DNA of 64,000 nt from NCBI GenBank assembly GCA_016707485.1, contig JADJHN010000001.1, forward strand, positions 558,001 through 622,000, read 5' to 3'. The notes beneath the pieces are model-generated. The model worked only from the letters and a program-made list of their open reading frames with translations, was not told the DNA's origin and did no database searches. The position numbers and the translations under genes are program-made. The stretch is from Lysobacterales bacterium. Lineage in GTDB: Bacteria > Pseudomonadota > Gammaproteobacteria > Xanthomonadales > Rhodanobacteraceae. Below, piece by piece: positions 50,811-59,332 of the stretch (position 1 is its first letter; each line of letters starts with the position of its first letter).

Positions 50811-50910
50811 GACTCGTGCTCCGGTTGCGGATCAGCTGCGGCCAGCGGGCCACATGCCGCCATGATAACGGGGCACGCAGCGCCGCGGCGACCCGGAGCA
50901 GCGTGCAGGA

Positions 50911-52752
50911 TCAGTATTCGCCGAGCTGATGGGCGCCGAGCGGGCCATTGCCTCGCGGCGTCGTCGCAATCTCACGACTCGCCGGCAGCGCTTCGCCCGC
51001 AGCGACGTGGGCCCACAGCTTGTCGAGCGCCGCATAGGCGTACGGCAATATCGGCACATGCGCATCACCGAATCCGGGAAAGGCGAGGAAGGCATCGAAA
51101 TGCTGGCCGTGACCGACTTTCCAGAACACCGGCTTGCGCCCGTTTGCTTCCAGCCAGCGCACATAAGGCTCGGAACTGAAGGCCATCGGCACCAGGCCAT
51201 CGGCCTTGCCATGGACGATGATCATCGGCAGATCCGCACGCGGCAAGGCGGCCCGCGTTTCACCGGCACCGGTGTAGACGAGCAAGCCAAGCTCGCTCGA
51301 CTCGCTCCACAACTGGCTCAGGCATGCCGATCCCGCCCAGGTCGCATCCTTGCCTGCCGCCATGCTGTCGAGGATGCCGACACCGGCACCCGGCGGAATG
51401 CCGGTCGCATCGGCCCACCAGTTCGCTTGTTCGAGTGGCGACGCCATACGCGCATTGCCCTTGGCATCGGTTGCGGCCAAACCAAAACCGCAAGGCATCG
51501 GGCCGACACCGGTTCGTGCATAGGCGGCGGCATAGCTGACTGTCACCGCGCGCCAAAGATCGAGCGCGGTCGATGCCGCCGCGCTGGCCAGGGCCTCGTC
51601 GGTCCAGCCGGTCGCGTGCAGGCTGCCGAGCTCTCGTGCGGCGATGGATGCCGTCGAGTCCGTCGACTGCCAGCGTTCGTTCTTCAGTGATTCGCAGCGC
51701 GCCACCCAGGCCGGCGGCGGCGCGCCGGCAACGCGGGCGAACGGGGTTTTGTCAAAACGCGGATCAAGCAGCGCGCACGGCATCAGCAACATGGCTTCGG
51801 TTGCGTAATCGTACAAGGCACGACCACCCTCGCCCGCCCAGACATTCGGCTCGACCGCGACCACGCCATCGAGCAGGCCGCCATCATCTTCCGCCGCGCG
51901 CAGGACGGCACCGCCGCCGTTGGAGATTCCCGCGGCAATGATGCGTGTGTTCCCGGCGGTGAACGGCGCCTGCTCCGGAAACGCCTGATCAAGCGCATGC
52001 AAGGCGAAGCGGGCCGCCTGCAGGACATGACGGCCCCAGTCGGCCTCGGGGTTGTCGCCGGAATGCGCGTGCTTGACCAGTACCTGGTTCGGCCCCGCGA
52101 TCTCTGCATCCGCATCCGGCGCGAATTCAAGTTGCGTGCTGCCGCGCACAGCGCGCGTGCCATCGAGGGCAACACCGGTATTGCTGGCAACATCGAAATA
52201 GCCGGAGCCGGTGCCCTTGTCGGTATAGGCGACCGCGCAACCGCGCGGCAGACCCCAGGCACCCGCCAGCGAGATCGCGCCATAGACGCCACGCGATCCG
52301 GAGGAAGCCGTCACCACCACGCAGCGCTTGTCGCGATCAAACAGATCCGGCACCTGCAGCAACACGCGATGCGGCGATTTCGCCTTCGGCAAGCGTGCAA
52401 ACGCGCTGAACTCGCGGCCCGTCACCAGCGGCACGGCGCCATAGATTTCGCCGTAGCCACCCAGAGGCCCGAGATCGGCGATTCCGCGCCAGCTCGAATA
52501 GATCGCGCGTCGCCGCAACTCGGCCGCAGTCGGCGATTCCTCGTCGGCAACCGCCGGTGGCGCTCCGCGCAAGCCGGCCAGGCCAAGGCCTGCGCTGAGC
52601 AGGTCGTCATCGCCCTGATGCGTGGTGACGCGGATCCCGCTGACGAGTCCATCGGACATGGCGGCTTTCTCCGAGACGGTGCGATGGCTCGCGCAGGCGG
52701 CGAGGGCGAACGCGGCAAGCATGCCGAGGCTGAATCTGCAGGGAGTTTTCAT
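50911..52752 (-). CDS. 3-hydroxybutyrate-oligomer hydrolase family lipoprotein
   Basis: A 613-residue protein with a lipobox FALAACAS, so lipid-anchored or exported. Hallmarks of the 3HB-oligomer hydrolase family (PF10605-like) are seen: SSWRGIADLGPLGGYG near the start, GCAVAYTDKGTGSGYFDV, the nucleophile Ser277 in IIAAGISNGGGAVL, and VGHGQHFDAFLAFPGF near the end. It splits soluble 3HB oligomers from PHB breakdown. It lies 100 nt upstream of phaE on the same strand, linking oligomer use with PHA synthesis. The start is set at MKTPCRF because it leaves a standard lipoprotein signal. Confidence 0.87.
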   Translation of the reverse strand: MKTPCRFSLGMLAAFALAACASHRTVSEKAAMSDGLVSGIRVTTHQGDDDLLSAGLGLAGLRGAPPAVADEESPTAAELRRRAIYSSWRGIADLGPLGGYGEIYGAVPLVTGREFSAFARLPKAKSPHRVLLQVPDLFDRDKRCVVVTASSGSRGVYGAISLAGAWGLPRGCAVAYTDKGTGSGYFDVASNTGVALDGTRAVRGSTQLEFAPDADAEIAGPNQVLVKHAHSGDNPEADWGRHVLQAARFALHALDQAFPEQAPFTAGNTRIIAAGISNGGGAVLRAAEDDGGLLDGVVAVEPNVWAGEGGRALYDYATEAMLLMPCALLDPRFDKTPFARVAGAPPPAWVARCESLKNERWQSTDSTASIAARELGSLHATGWTDEALASAAASTALDLWRAVTVSYAAAYARTGVGPMPCGFGLAATDAKGNARMASPLEQANWWADATGIPPGAGVGILDSMAAGKDATWAGSACLSQLWSESSELGLLVYTGAGETRAALPRADLPMIIVHGKADGLVPMAFSSEPYVRWLEANGRKPVFWKVGHGQHFDAFLAFPGFGDAHVPILPYAYAALDKLWAHVAAGEALPASREIATTPRGNGPLGAHQLGEY

Positions 52753-52868
52753 GCCGGCACCGTAGCAAGCACGGCTGCGCCTGTCATCGGACAAAGGTAC
52801 AGGCCGGTGGAATCCGCCATCCATCAAGGCGGATGCAGGAACCACCCGCCATGGCTCGGCCGATGGCT

Positions 52869-52895
52869 ACCCGCTCCGCTGGCTGCGGAGCGGGT
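52869..52895. terminator. Terminator-like hairpin after the TonB receptor gene
   Basis: A perfect 11-bp stem ACCCGCTCCGC / GCGGAGCGGGT with a 5-base loop, located 22 nt beyond the receptor stop on the minus strand. No T-run follows on that strand. Confidence 0.65.
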
Positions 52896-52916
52896 GTTGT
52901 CACATCCGCTGCGTGC

Positions 52917-55706
52917 CTACAGCGCGCCACCACCAAACCTGGTGGTGAACTGCACATAGTAGCTGCGCCCCATCGAATCGAACCAGGAAACATCGTAGTA
53001 CGGATACGAGGTATAGGTCGGATCCTTCGGCGGCATCTTGTCGAACAAGTTGGTGACCGCAAACGACAGGCGCATGCGCTCGTTGAAGCGGTACTCGGTC
53101 GAAAGGTTGTAGCGATAGGTCGCGCCGATCCATGCCTCCTCACCGGCTTCGGTATCGACGATCTGGTCATAGGAATCGGAGTTCGGCAGACGGCCGAGGC
53201 GATCGCCATGCAGGGTTACCGTCCATGCATTCTTCTCCCACGACACGCTGGCGCTGGCCTTGTTGCGCGGAATGTCGAAACCACTGTTGACCTGGAACTC
53301 GTCGACGTCCGCATCACCGGTGTACTGCTGGAACAGGTGTTCGCGCGTCCACGTGTAGTTGCCCGAGAAACGGAAATCGCCAATGCCGGTGGCAAGCCGA
53401 TAGTGTGCGCTCAGGTCGACGCCACTGGTGCGTTCGCGTGCGACATTGACCGGATTGACCGTGATGCCGTAGAGGTTGCCGTTGGCCAGCCGGTTGATGC
53501 GCGCGATCGCGTCGATGCAGCTCGGGGAGGAGACATCGACGGGATTGCCGTTGACGTCGCTGCCGATACGGCAGTTCGCCTCGAGCTGGAGCAGGCGATC
53601 GGTGCTCAGATCCTGCACCTGGTTGCGCATGTCGATATTGAAATAATCGATCGACACATCGAAATTCTCGCGTGGCGAGAAGACAAACCCGGCTGTCCAC
53701 GAGGTGCTGGTTTCCGGTCCAAGGGCGCGATTGCCGCTGCGCGTGCGGATCAAGCCCTCGTCGGAGTAGGAGCAATCGGTCAGATCCTCATCCGGCTCTT
53801 CGGTGCGGCAGCGATAATAATCAGTGCCGCCAGTCTCGTCGTTGCCGACTCCGGAATACACATAATGCAGATCGGGCGCGCGGAACGCGGTTCCGTACGA
53901 GCTGCGCACGAGCAGCGATTCGAGCGGTCGCCACTCGATGCCGGCGCTGTAGGTGAACTTGTCGGCGCTGTTGCCGGCAAAGCGATAGTCGTCGTAGCGA
54001 CCGGCGACGCTGAGGCTCAGGCTGTCGAGCAAGGGCATGCGCAATTCACCAGCGGCCGCCCAGCGATTGCGACTGCCGCTGCCATCGGAATCCTTCCAGC
54101 TGTAGTAGTAGTACTGGGTCGCCAGCGGATCGGGCTTGAGATCGTAGGATTGATAGCCGTACTCGACGACACCGGCAAATCCGGCCGCCCCGGCCGGCAA
54201 CTGGAACAGATCCAGATTGGAAAAGGTGAACGCCAGGGTGTCACTCTGTGACTGCGGATGATAGACCGTGCGTTGCGCGATGGAATCGTATTCGCCGCGG
54301 GTCAGCGGCGTGAACAGGCGGCCTGGATCGGCGTTGAAAATCGGGTATCCACTGTCCTCGTCAATGCCCAGTTGCGGTCCGAGGTAAAGGTTGTTGGCCA
54401 GCGCCGCGACAATCTGCGGCCAGCTGATCGTGGCCTCGTACTGCGAATGGCTGAACGACGCCTCGTAATCCCAGCTTTGCCCGAATGAGCCGCGCAGGCC
54501 GGTGGTAAGGCCGAAGGTCTTCTGCGTGGTTTCAATCATGCCGCGATTGAGTCCGCCCATTTCCTCGGGAGTGAACTGGCGGCCCCAGTATTCGACCTGT
54601 CCGCTTGCCTGATTGTAGAAATAGCCTTCCTCGTTGCCATCCGCAGCCATGTAGCTCCACTGCTCGACATCGCGGAACAGCTTGACCTTGCTGTAACCGG
54701 CCTGGATGTCGGCGAACCAGTCGAGCGAATCACCGATCGGCATGTTCATCGAGGTGTAGGTGTTGATGCCCTGGCGCTGGCTGAGGATGGTTCCATAGCC
54801 GATCGACTCGCGGCTGCCGCAGAAATTGCCGTAGTTGGCGCGGTTTGCGTGAATCGTGGTGCCGCCGTTGAGATGGGCCAGCCCGGCGCAGACATCCTCG
54901 CCCGGATCAATGTAGTCGTCGTAGTAATCGGTGTAGAGGAAGGTCCGCCGCGGCGTGCGCGAGCGCGCAGTCGGCGCATCGGCGGTGGAATCCTGGATGT
55001 CGCGGTCATATGCCCACAGCGGTTTCTGGTCGATGATCTCGGCACCAAAGACGAGATTGAAATCGTTGCTGGAAAAGCCCGTGGACAGATTGAGCTTGTA
55101 GGACTCGCCACCGCCGTGCTGGGTATCGCCGTAGCGGAAATCGACGGTGGTGCCGTCCGCCTTCTTCTTGAGGATGAAGTTGACCACGCCCGAGATCGCA
55201 TCCGAACCGTACACCGCCGAGGCGCTGCCGGTGAGGATCTCGATGCGATCGATCATGCCGATCGGGATGCTCGAGATGTCGGTGAAATTGCTGCGGCCCT
55301 TGAACGGCATCGGGAAATCGGCGATGCGCCGGCCATTGACGAGCACCAGGGTGTGGTTGGGACCCAGCCCGCGCAGATCGACCTGTTGCGCGCCGGGCGA
55401 GAAATCCGCGCCGCTCGACGATTGCTGGCTCTGCGTCTCGCCGCCGTTCTGGGTGATGGAGCGCAACACGTCGGGGATGCTGCCGAATCCGCCTGCCTTG
55501 ATCTCCTCGGCCGTGACCACGGTGATCGGTGCGGGTCCCTCGACCTGGGCGCGCGGAATGCGCGAACCGGTCACCGTGACGACATCCAGAGTCGTGCCGG
55601 AATCGGCCGACTCCGTGGTGGATTGGGCGAAGACCGAACCGCTGGCGAGGGCAAGCGATCCATACAGGGCAAGACGGATGGGCAACAGCAGGGAGCTTCT
55701 GCGCAT
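52917..55706 (-). CDS. TonB-dependent outer-membrane receptor
   Basis: About 929 residues: a signal peptide (LALYGSLALASGSVFAQ), a TonB-box-like LDVVTVTGSRI, a plug domain (ITVVTAEEIKAGGFGSIPDVL, VDLRGLGPNHTLVLVNGRRI) and a 22-strand barrel ending with FTTRFGGGAL. It belongs to the large Lysobacterales group of peptide/carbohydrate receptors without a named substrate. It is divergent from the cyanophycinase-like/isoaspartyl peptidase pair, so import of their products or substrates is a reasonable guess. The start could also be 55718; GAGA lies eight bases before 55706. Confidence 0.9.
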   Translation of the reverse strand: MRRSSLLLPIRLALYGSLALASGSVFAQSTTESADSGTTLDVVTVTGSRIPRAQVEGPAPITVVTAEEIKAGGFGSIPDVLRSITQNGGETQSQQSSSGADFSPGAQQVDLRGLGPNHTLVLVNGRRIADFPMPFKGRSNFTDISSIPIGMIDRIEILTGSASAVYGSDAISGVVNFILKKKADGTTVDFRYGDTQHGGGESYKLNLSTGFSSNDFNLVFGAEIIDQKPLWAYDRDIQDSTADAPTARSRTPRRTFLYTDYYDDYIDPGEDVCAGLAHLNGGTTIHANRANYGNFCGSRESIGYGTILSQRQGINTYTSMNMPIGDSLDWFADIQAGYSKVKLFRDVEQWSYMAADGNEEGYFYNQASGQVEYWGRQFTPEEMGGLNRGMIETTQKTFGLTTGLRGSFGQSWDYEASFSHSQYEATISWPQIVAALANNLYLGPQLGIDEDSGYPIFNADPGRLFTPLTRGEYDSIAQRTVYHPQSQSDTLAFTFSNLDLFQLPAGAAGFAGVVEYGYQSYDLKPDPLATQYYYYSWKDSDGSGSRNRWAAAGELRMPLLDSLSLSVAGRYDDYRFAGNSADKFTYSAGIEWRPLESLLVRSSYGTAFRAPDLHYVYSGVGNDETGGTDYYRCRTEEPDEDLTDCSYSDEGLIRTRSGNRALGPETSTSWTAGFVFSPRENFDVSIDYFNIDMRNQVQDLSTDRLLQLEANCRIGSDVNGNPVDVSSPSCIDAIARINRLANGNLYGITVNPVNVARERTSGVDLSAHYRLATGIGDFRFSGNYTWTREHLFQQYTGDADVDEFQVNSGFDIPRNKASASVSWEKNAWTVTLHGDRLGRLPNSDSYDQIVDTEAGEEAWIGATYRYNLSTEYRFNERMRLSFAVTNLFDKMPPKDPTYTSYPYYDVSWFDSMGRSYYVQFTTRFGGGAL

Positions 55707-55910
55707 GGGAGTTCTCATTGGGTGAACGCAACGATCGGCGGGGAATCATTGCGGAGGAAAGCCGGAACCAGCCTTGCAGGCTTTTTTTGGCAGTCCCTCC
55801 GCACGCCCATTGTGGGCTTGATCCGGGCAACTGGGAAGACGACGAAAGTCCTGTCCGATCCAATTGAGCGGCGACCCGCGGCATGTCAAGATCGCGAGCT
55901 TTCGCCACCG

Positions 55911-56987
55911 ATGCAAGGCATGCTATCCGCATTGAACTCCCGCCTGTCCCCGCTGCTTGCAGGCCTGATCGTTGCCGCCTCCTGCACTCTCGGCGCAAGC
56001 GCGTTTGCCGATCAAGGCACGCATGCGGGCTTCCGCCATCATTCGATTGGCGACACCCACGCCGAGACACGCGGACGGCCGAGCTTCGGCCTCATGCTGA
56101 TGGGCGGCGGCGACTGGATGGATGACGCCTTCCACTGGTTCGTGCAGCGTGCCGCCGGCGGCCACATCGTGATCCTGCGGGCCTCCGGCGACGTTGATCT
56201 GCAGAATCGCCTGTACCACGACATTGGCGGCGTCAGCTCGGTCGAGACCTTTGTCTTCAGCCAACGCGAGGCGGCGGATGATGCCTTCGTAATCAAGGCA
56301 ATCGAGCACGCCGATGGCATCTTCATTGCCGGCGGCGACCAGTCCAATTACATACGCTTCTGGAAGGGCACGCGATTGAATGCGGCACTCGATCGCCATG
56401 TGCGCGCCGGCAAACCGCTGGGTGGAACCAGTGCCGGGCTCGCCATTCTCGGCGCGGCCAGCTACGGCGCACTGGATGGCGGCAGCATCACCTCGATGGC
56501 AGCCCTCGCCGAACCACTCGGCGCAGCGGTCACCCTGGATCACGACTTTCTGCACCTGCGCTTTCTCGATCGCATCATCACCGACAGCCACTTCGGCAAG
56601 CGCGAGCGCCTTGGACGGCTGATCGCCTTCCTGGCCAAGGCGCAATCCACGCAGTTGCTCGACCGGCCAATCGGCATGGGCGTCGACGAGAACACCGCGC
56701 TGTGCATCGACGGCAAGGGCAATGCCACGGTGTTCAGCGGCAGCGGCGGCTACGCCTGGATGGTGCAGCCATCCACTGCGCCAGGCGTCGTCGCCGCCGG
56801 CACTCCGTTGAGCTGGGCCGGCATCCGCATCACCGGCATCGGCACGGACAGCCACGTGAACCTGCGCACATTCGAGGTGCAACATCCGGCATTCCAACGC
56901 ACGGCCGATGTCGAGCGTGGCATCCTGAGCATCCACGAGGCTGCCGATTCTTCGACAGCCACCGCACCCCGACGAGAAAACCCATGA
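55911..56987 (+). CDS. Exported cyanophycinase-like peptidase (S51 family)
   Basis: A 358-residue protein with a signal peptide (LLAGLIVAASCTLGASAFA). The S51 fold shows LMLMGGGDWMDDAF, IFIAGGDQSNYIRFW and the nucleophile Ser174 in LGGTSAGLAILG. Cyanophycinases cut the aspartate-arginine storage polymer into beta-Asp-Arg dipeptides. The export signal points to an extracellular or periplasmic role, as with CphE-type enzymes. The gene overlaps the isoaspartyl peptidase start by four bases (ATGA), the enzyme that would act next. No cyanophycin synthetase is in the window. Confidence 0.82.
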   Translation: MQGMLSALNSRLSPLLAGLIVAASCTLGASAFADQGTHAGFRHHSIGDTHAETRGRPSFGLMLMGGGDWMDDAFHWFVQRAAGGHIVILRASGDVDLQNRLYHDIGGVSSVETFVFSQREAADDAFVIKAIEHADGIFIAGGDQSNYIRFWKGTRLNAALDRHVRAGKPLGGTSAGLAILGAASYGALDGGSITSMAALAEPLGAAVTLDHDFLHLRFLDRIITDSHFGKRERLGRLIAFLAKAQSTQLLDRPIGMGVDENTALCIDGKGNATVFSGSGGYAWMVQPSTAPGVVAAGTPLSWAGIRITGIGTDSHVNLRTFEVQHPAFQRTADVERGILSIHEAADSSTATAPRRENP

Positions 56988-57997
56988 ACCGACTGAACCC
57001 GCTTTGTGCCGCTGTCCTGCTCGCCACCAGTTGCGCCGTGACCGCCGCGGAAACCCGACCCGTGCTGGTCATCCATGGCGGTGCCGGTGTCGTCCGCAGC
57101 GACATGACCGCAACCATCGAAGCCGATGTGCGCGCCGCCCTGCTCAAGGCCGTCAACGCCGGCTACGCCGAGCTCAAATCCGGCAAACCTGCGCTTGATG
57201 CCGTCACCGCCGCGATCACCGTGCTGGAGGATGACCCGAACTTCAACGCCGGCAAGGGCGCGGTGTTCACCCACGACGGACACAACGAACTCGATTCGGC
57301 GATCATGGATGGCAGCACGCTCAAGGCCGGCGCCATCGCCGGCGTGCGCACCGTGCGCAACCCGATCCTGCTGGCGCGCAGCGTGATGGAGAAATCGCCA
57401 CACGTGATGATGGCCGGACGCGGTGCCGAGGACTTCGCCAAGGCGAATGGCATCACTTTGGTCGAGCCGGCTTACTTCCGCACCGAGAGGCGCTGGCAAC
57501 AATTGCAGAAGGCGCTCGCCGAGGAAAAGGCCGGCGTTGCCCATGCCGACCCCGAAACCGCGAAACATTTCGGCACCGTCGGCGCCGTCGCCCTCGACAG
57601 GAGCGGCCATCTCGCGGCCGGCACGTCGACCGGCGGCATGACCAACAAGCGCTTCGGGCGCATTGGCGACTCGCCGGTGATCGGTGCCGGCACCTATGCC
57701 GATGCCAACTGCGCCGTGTCCGGCACCGGCTGGGGCGAGTTCTATCTGCGCACCGTTGCCGCGCATTCGATCTGCATGCGCGTCGGCCTGCTCAAGCAAC
57801 CGCTCGCCGAAGCCGCCGCACAGGTCATCAACAAGGACATCCCCAAACTAGGCGGCGACGGCGGTGCCATCGCCCTCGCCGCCGATGGCAGCATGGCGAT
57901 GCCCTTCAACACCGATGGAATGTTCCGCGCCTGGGTTGGCGCGGACGGTGTCGCGCATGTGGCGATCTATGCGGATGAAGGGGATTTGGCGGATTAG
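56984..57997 (+). CDS. Exported isoaspartyl peptidase / L-asparaginase
   Basis: A 337-residue Ntn-hydrolase precursor of the plant-type asparaginase family, with signal peptide (LCAAVLLATSCAVTAAE). It self-cleaves before Thr198 (HFGTVGAVALD), which becomes the nucleophile; LVIHGGAGVV, the NAGKGAVFTHDG loop and GTSTGGMTNKRFGRIGDSP are substrate- and sodium-site motifs. It hydrolyses beta-aspartyl dipeptides, including those released from cyanophycin. Coupled to the upstream cyanophycinase-like gene. The left flank of repeat copy A begins directly after it. Confidence 0.93.
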   Translation: MNRLNPLCAAVLLATSCAVTAAETRPVLVIHGGAGVVRSDMTATIEADVRAALLKAVNAGYAELKSGKPALDAVTAAITVLEDDPNFNAGKGAVFTHDGHNELDSAIMDGSTLKAGAIAGVRTVRNPILLARSVMEKSPHVMMAGRGAEDFAKANGITLVEPAYFRTERRWQQLQKALAEEKAGVAHADPETAKHFGTVGAVALDRSGHLAAGTSTGGMTNKRFGRIGDSPVIGAGTYADANCAVSGTGWGEFYLRTVAAHSICMRVGLLKQPLAEAAAQVINKDIPKLGGDGGAIALAADGSMAMPFNTDGMFRAWVGADGVAHVAIYADEGDLAD

Positions 57998-58286
57998 GTT
58001 TTGGATTTGAGAGGTTTCATCGCTGCAGCACGGACAGGCGTTCCTCGACTTTGCCTTCGACCTTTCGCCGCCTTGCGGCGCGGCTTCTCGATTTTTTCAC
58101 TTGCCTTACGGCGAACTGGCCGCCTCTTTACGCCGCTTCGCGGCGCGGCATCCTGCTTTTTTGGCTGACACCCGGCGAACTGGTTGCTTTTCTACGCCGC
58201 TTCGCGGAGCGGCATCCCTGCCGATGTTTCATTTGCCTCCCGGCGACGTAATGTCGGTTTTGCGAGGAGCACGCGCCTGCGGCGCA
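57998..58286. repeat. Degenerate repeat units flanking element copy A (left)
   Basis: No gene. The 289 nt contain three to four diverged copies of a unit built as ACGCCGCTTCGCGGCG, GCGGCATCC(C)TGC, a T-rich or TTCA segment, then GCCTCCCGGCGA. One has a perfect CGGCA-TCCC-TGCCG hairpin at 58210-58223. The units match the outer end of the element's inverted repeat and are mirrored in the right flank, so the palindrome extends beyond the 94-nt arms. Confidence 0.7.
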
Positions 58287-59094
58287 CGGCATCCCTGCCG
58301 GGTATTCACTCGCCTCCCGGCGAGCGAGTCACTTCTCTTTGAGTGGCCAAAGAGAAGTAACCAAGAGAAAGGCCACCCCGATGCAGCGGTCTCCGGGCTC
58401 CTGCCCTGCGACTGCGCGAAGCGGCTCCGGGGGTTGGCTGACAGTCCATCCCTTGACTGGCAGCCAACTGGCTCGCATCCCTGCGAGCCACCCTGCGGGC
58501 CTTTCCTGCGCCACTTCGCCGCTGCATAGGGGCCCCACTCACTGCGCATCCTGCGCAGCAAAGAAAAAGCAAAGACAAAGCAAAGCCGTAGCAACGGCGT
58601 AACAAGACACGACAACAACAAGCAAACGCTAGCGAAGAAAAAGCCGATTCCGACAACAATCGACGTCTTCCACTCTTTCCTTCCCCCGAAAGGCGGGGGA
58701 AGGTGCCCGGCAGGGCGGATGAGGGCGCTTTGGCTTTGGCTTTGGCTTTGGCTTTGGCTTTGGCTTTGGCTTTGGCTTTGGCTTTGGCTTTGGCTTTGGT
58801 TTTGGTTTTGCTGTTCGCTCTGGCGCGCACGATGCGCGCTCAAGGGGCCCCTCGATCACGGCGAGGTTGCGGAGGATCAGTCCGAAGGATGGCCCACACG
58901 ATGTGGGCCAGTTCGACGCCAGTCCACGGAGGGACTGTCGGCGAACCCCGCAGCAGCCTCGCGTACCCGGAGCACAGGGACTGTGCGTAGGGCGGGAGCG
59001 CGGGGTGGCCTTCTCTTTGGTTACTTTCTCTTGGCCACCCAAGAGAAAGTGACTCGCTCGCCCGGAGGCGAGTGAAAATACGGCAGGGATGCCG
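58287..59094. repeat. Non-coding hairpin-rich repeat element, copy A
   Basis: An 808-nt element with 94-nt terminal inverted repeats (58287-58380 and 59001-59094); by hand I count about 17 mismatches, mostly one-base slips in GAGA/TCTC runs. The interior is a chain of hairpins: CTTCTCTTTG/CAAAGAGAAG at 58332-58357, CAGTC.../GACTG at 58442-58459, GGCTCGCA/TGCGAGCC at 58470-58489, CTGCGCA/TGCGCAG at 58542-58558, and others. A (TTTGGC)n tract lies at 58729. Copy B (62675-63430) is nearly identical and in the same orientation. Short open frames inside are shifted between copies by indels, so I regard the element as non-coding. No transposase. Confidence 0.88.
58729..58806. repeat. Hexanucleotide tandem tract (TTTGGC)11 plus variants
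   Basis: Eleven perfect TTTGGC units from 58729 to 58794 followed by two TTTGGT units. It sits in the middle of element copy A. The corresponding site in copy B holds five copies of the pentamer TTGGC instead, so the tract changes both unit length and number. Confidence 0.93.
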
Positions 59095-59302
59095 CGCCGC
59101 AATGCGGCGTAAATAATGCAACCAGTTCGCCAGAAGGCAAGCAAAAAAAAGCAGGATGCCGAACGCCGAAGCAGCGCAAAAATCAAACCGGGTGAAGCGA
59201 CCGGAACCTTCCGCCAAAAGCGGCACACAAAAATGTCGACACCTGATCGACCGCAGCAGCAATCCGGCGAAAAAATGTAGCTCGAGTCCAGAAATGTGAT
59301 GC
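59095..59302. repeat. Degenerate repeat units flanking element copy A (right)
   Basis: No gene. About the first 80 nt mirror, in reverse complement, the left flank of copy A (GCATCCTGC, T-run, GGCGAACTGGTTGC, GCGGCGCGGCATCCC). The remaining part to the RND terminator contains nothing that I recognise. Confidence 0.6.
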
Positions 59303-59322
59303 CGGGTCGCCGAGGCGACCCG
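59303..59322 (-). terminator. Terminator-like hairpin after the RND gene
   Basis: CGGGTCGCC / GGCGACCCG with a two-base loop, ten bases beyond the stop of the RND transporter gene on the minus strand. No clear T-run. Confidence 0.6.
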
Positions 59323-59332
59323 ACAGCAAGAA

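Noticed and set aside
58229..59262. Long open frames inside element copy A, with KAKAKA, ALALAL, LWLWLW or PKPKPK runs
   Set aside because: They come from the six-base tandem tract, which keeps several frames open on both strands. The equivalent frames in copy B are shifted by indels that are not multiples of three, so they are not conserved as protein.
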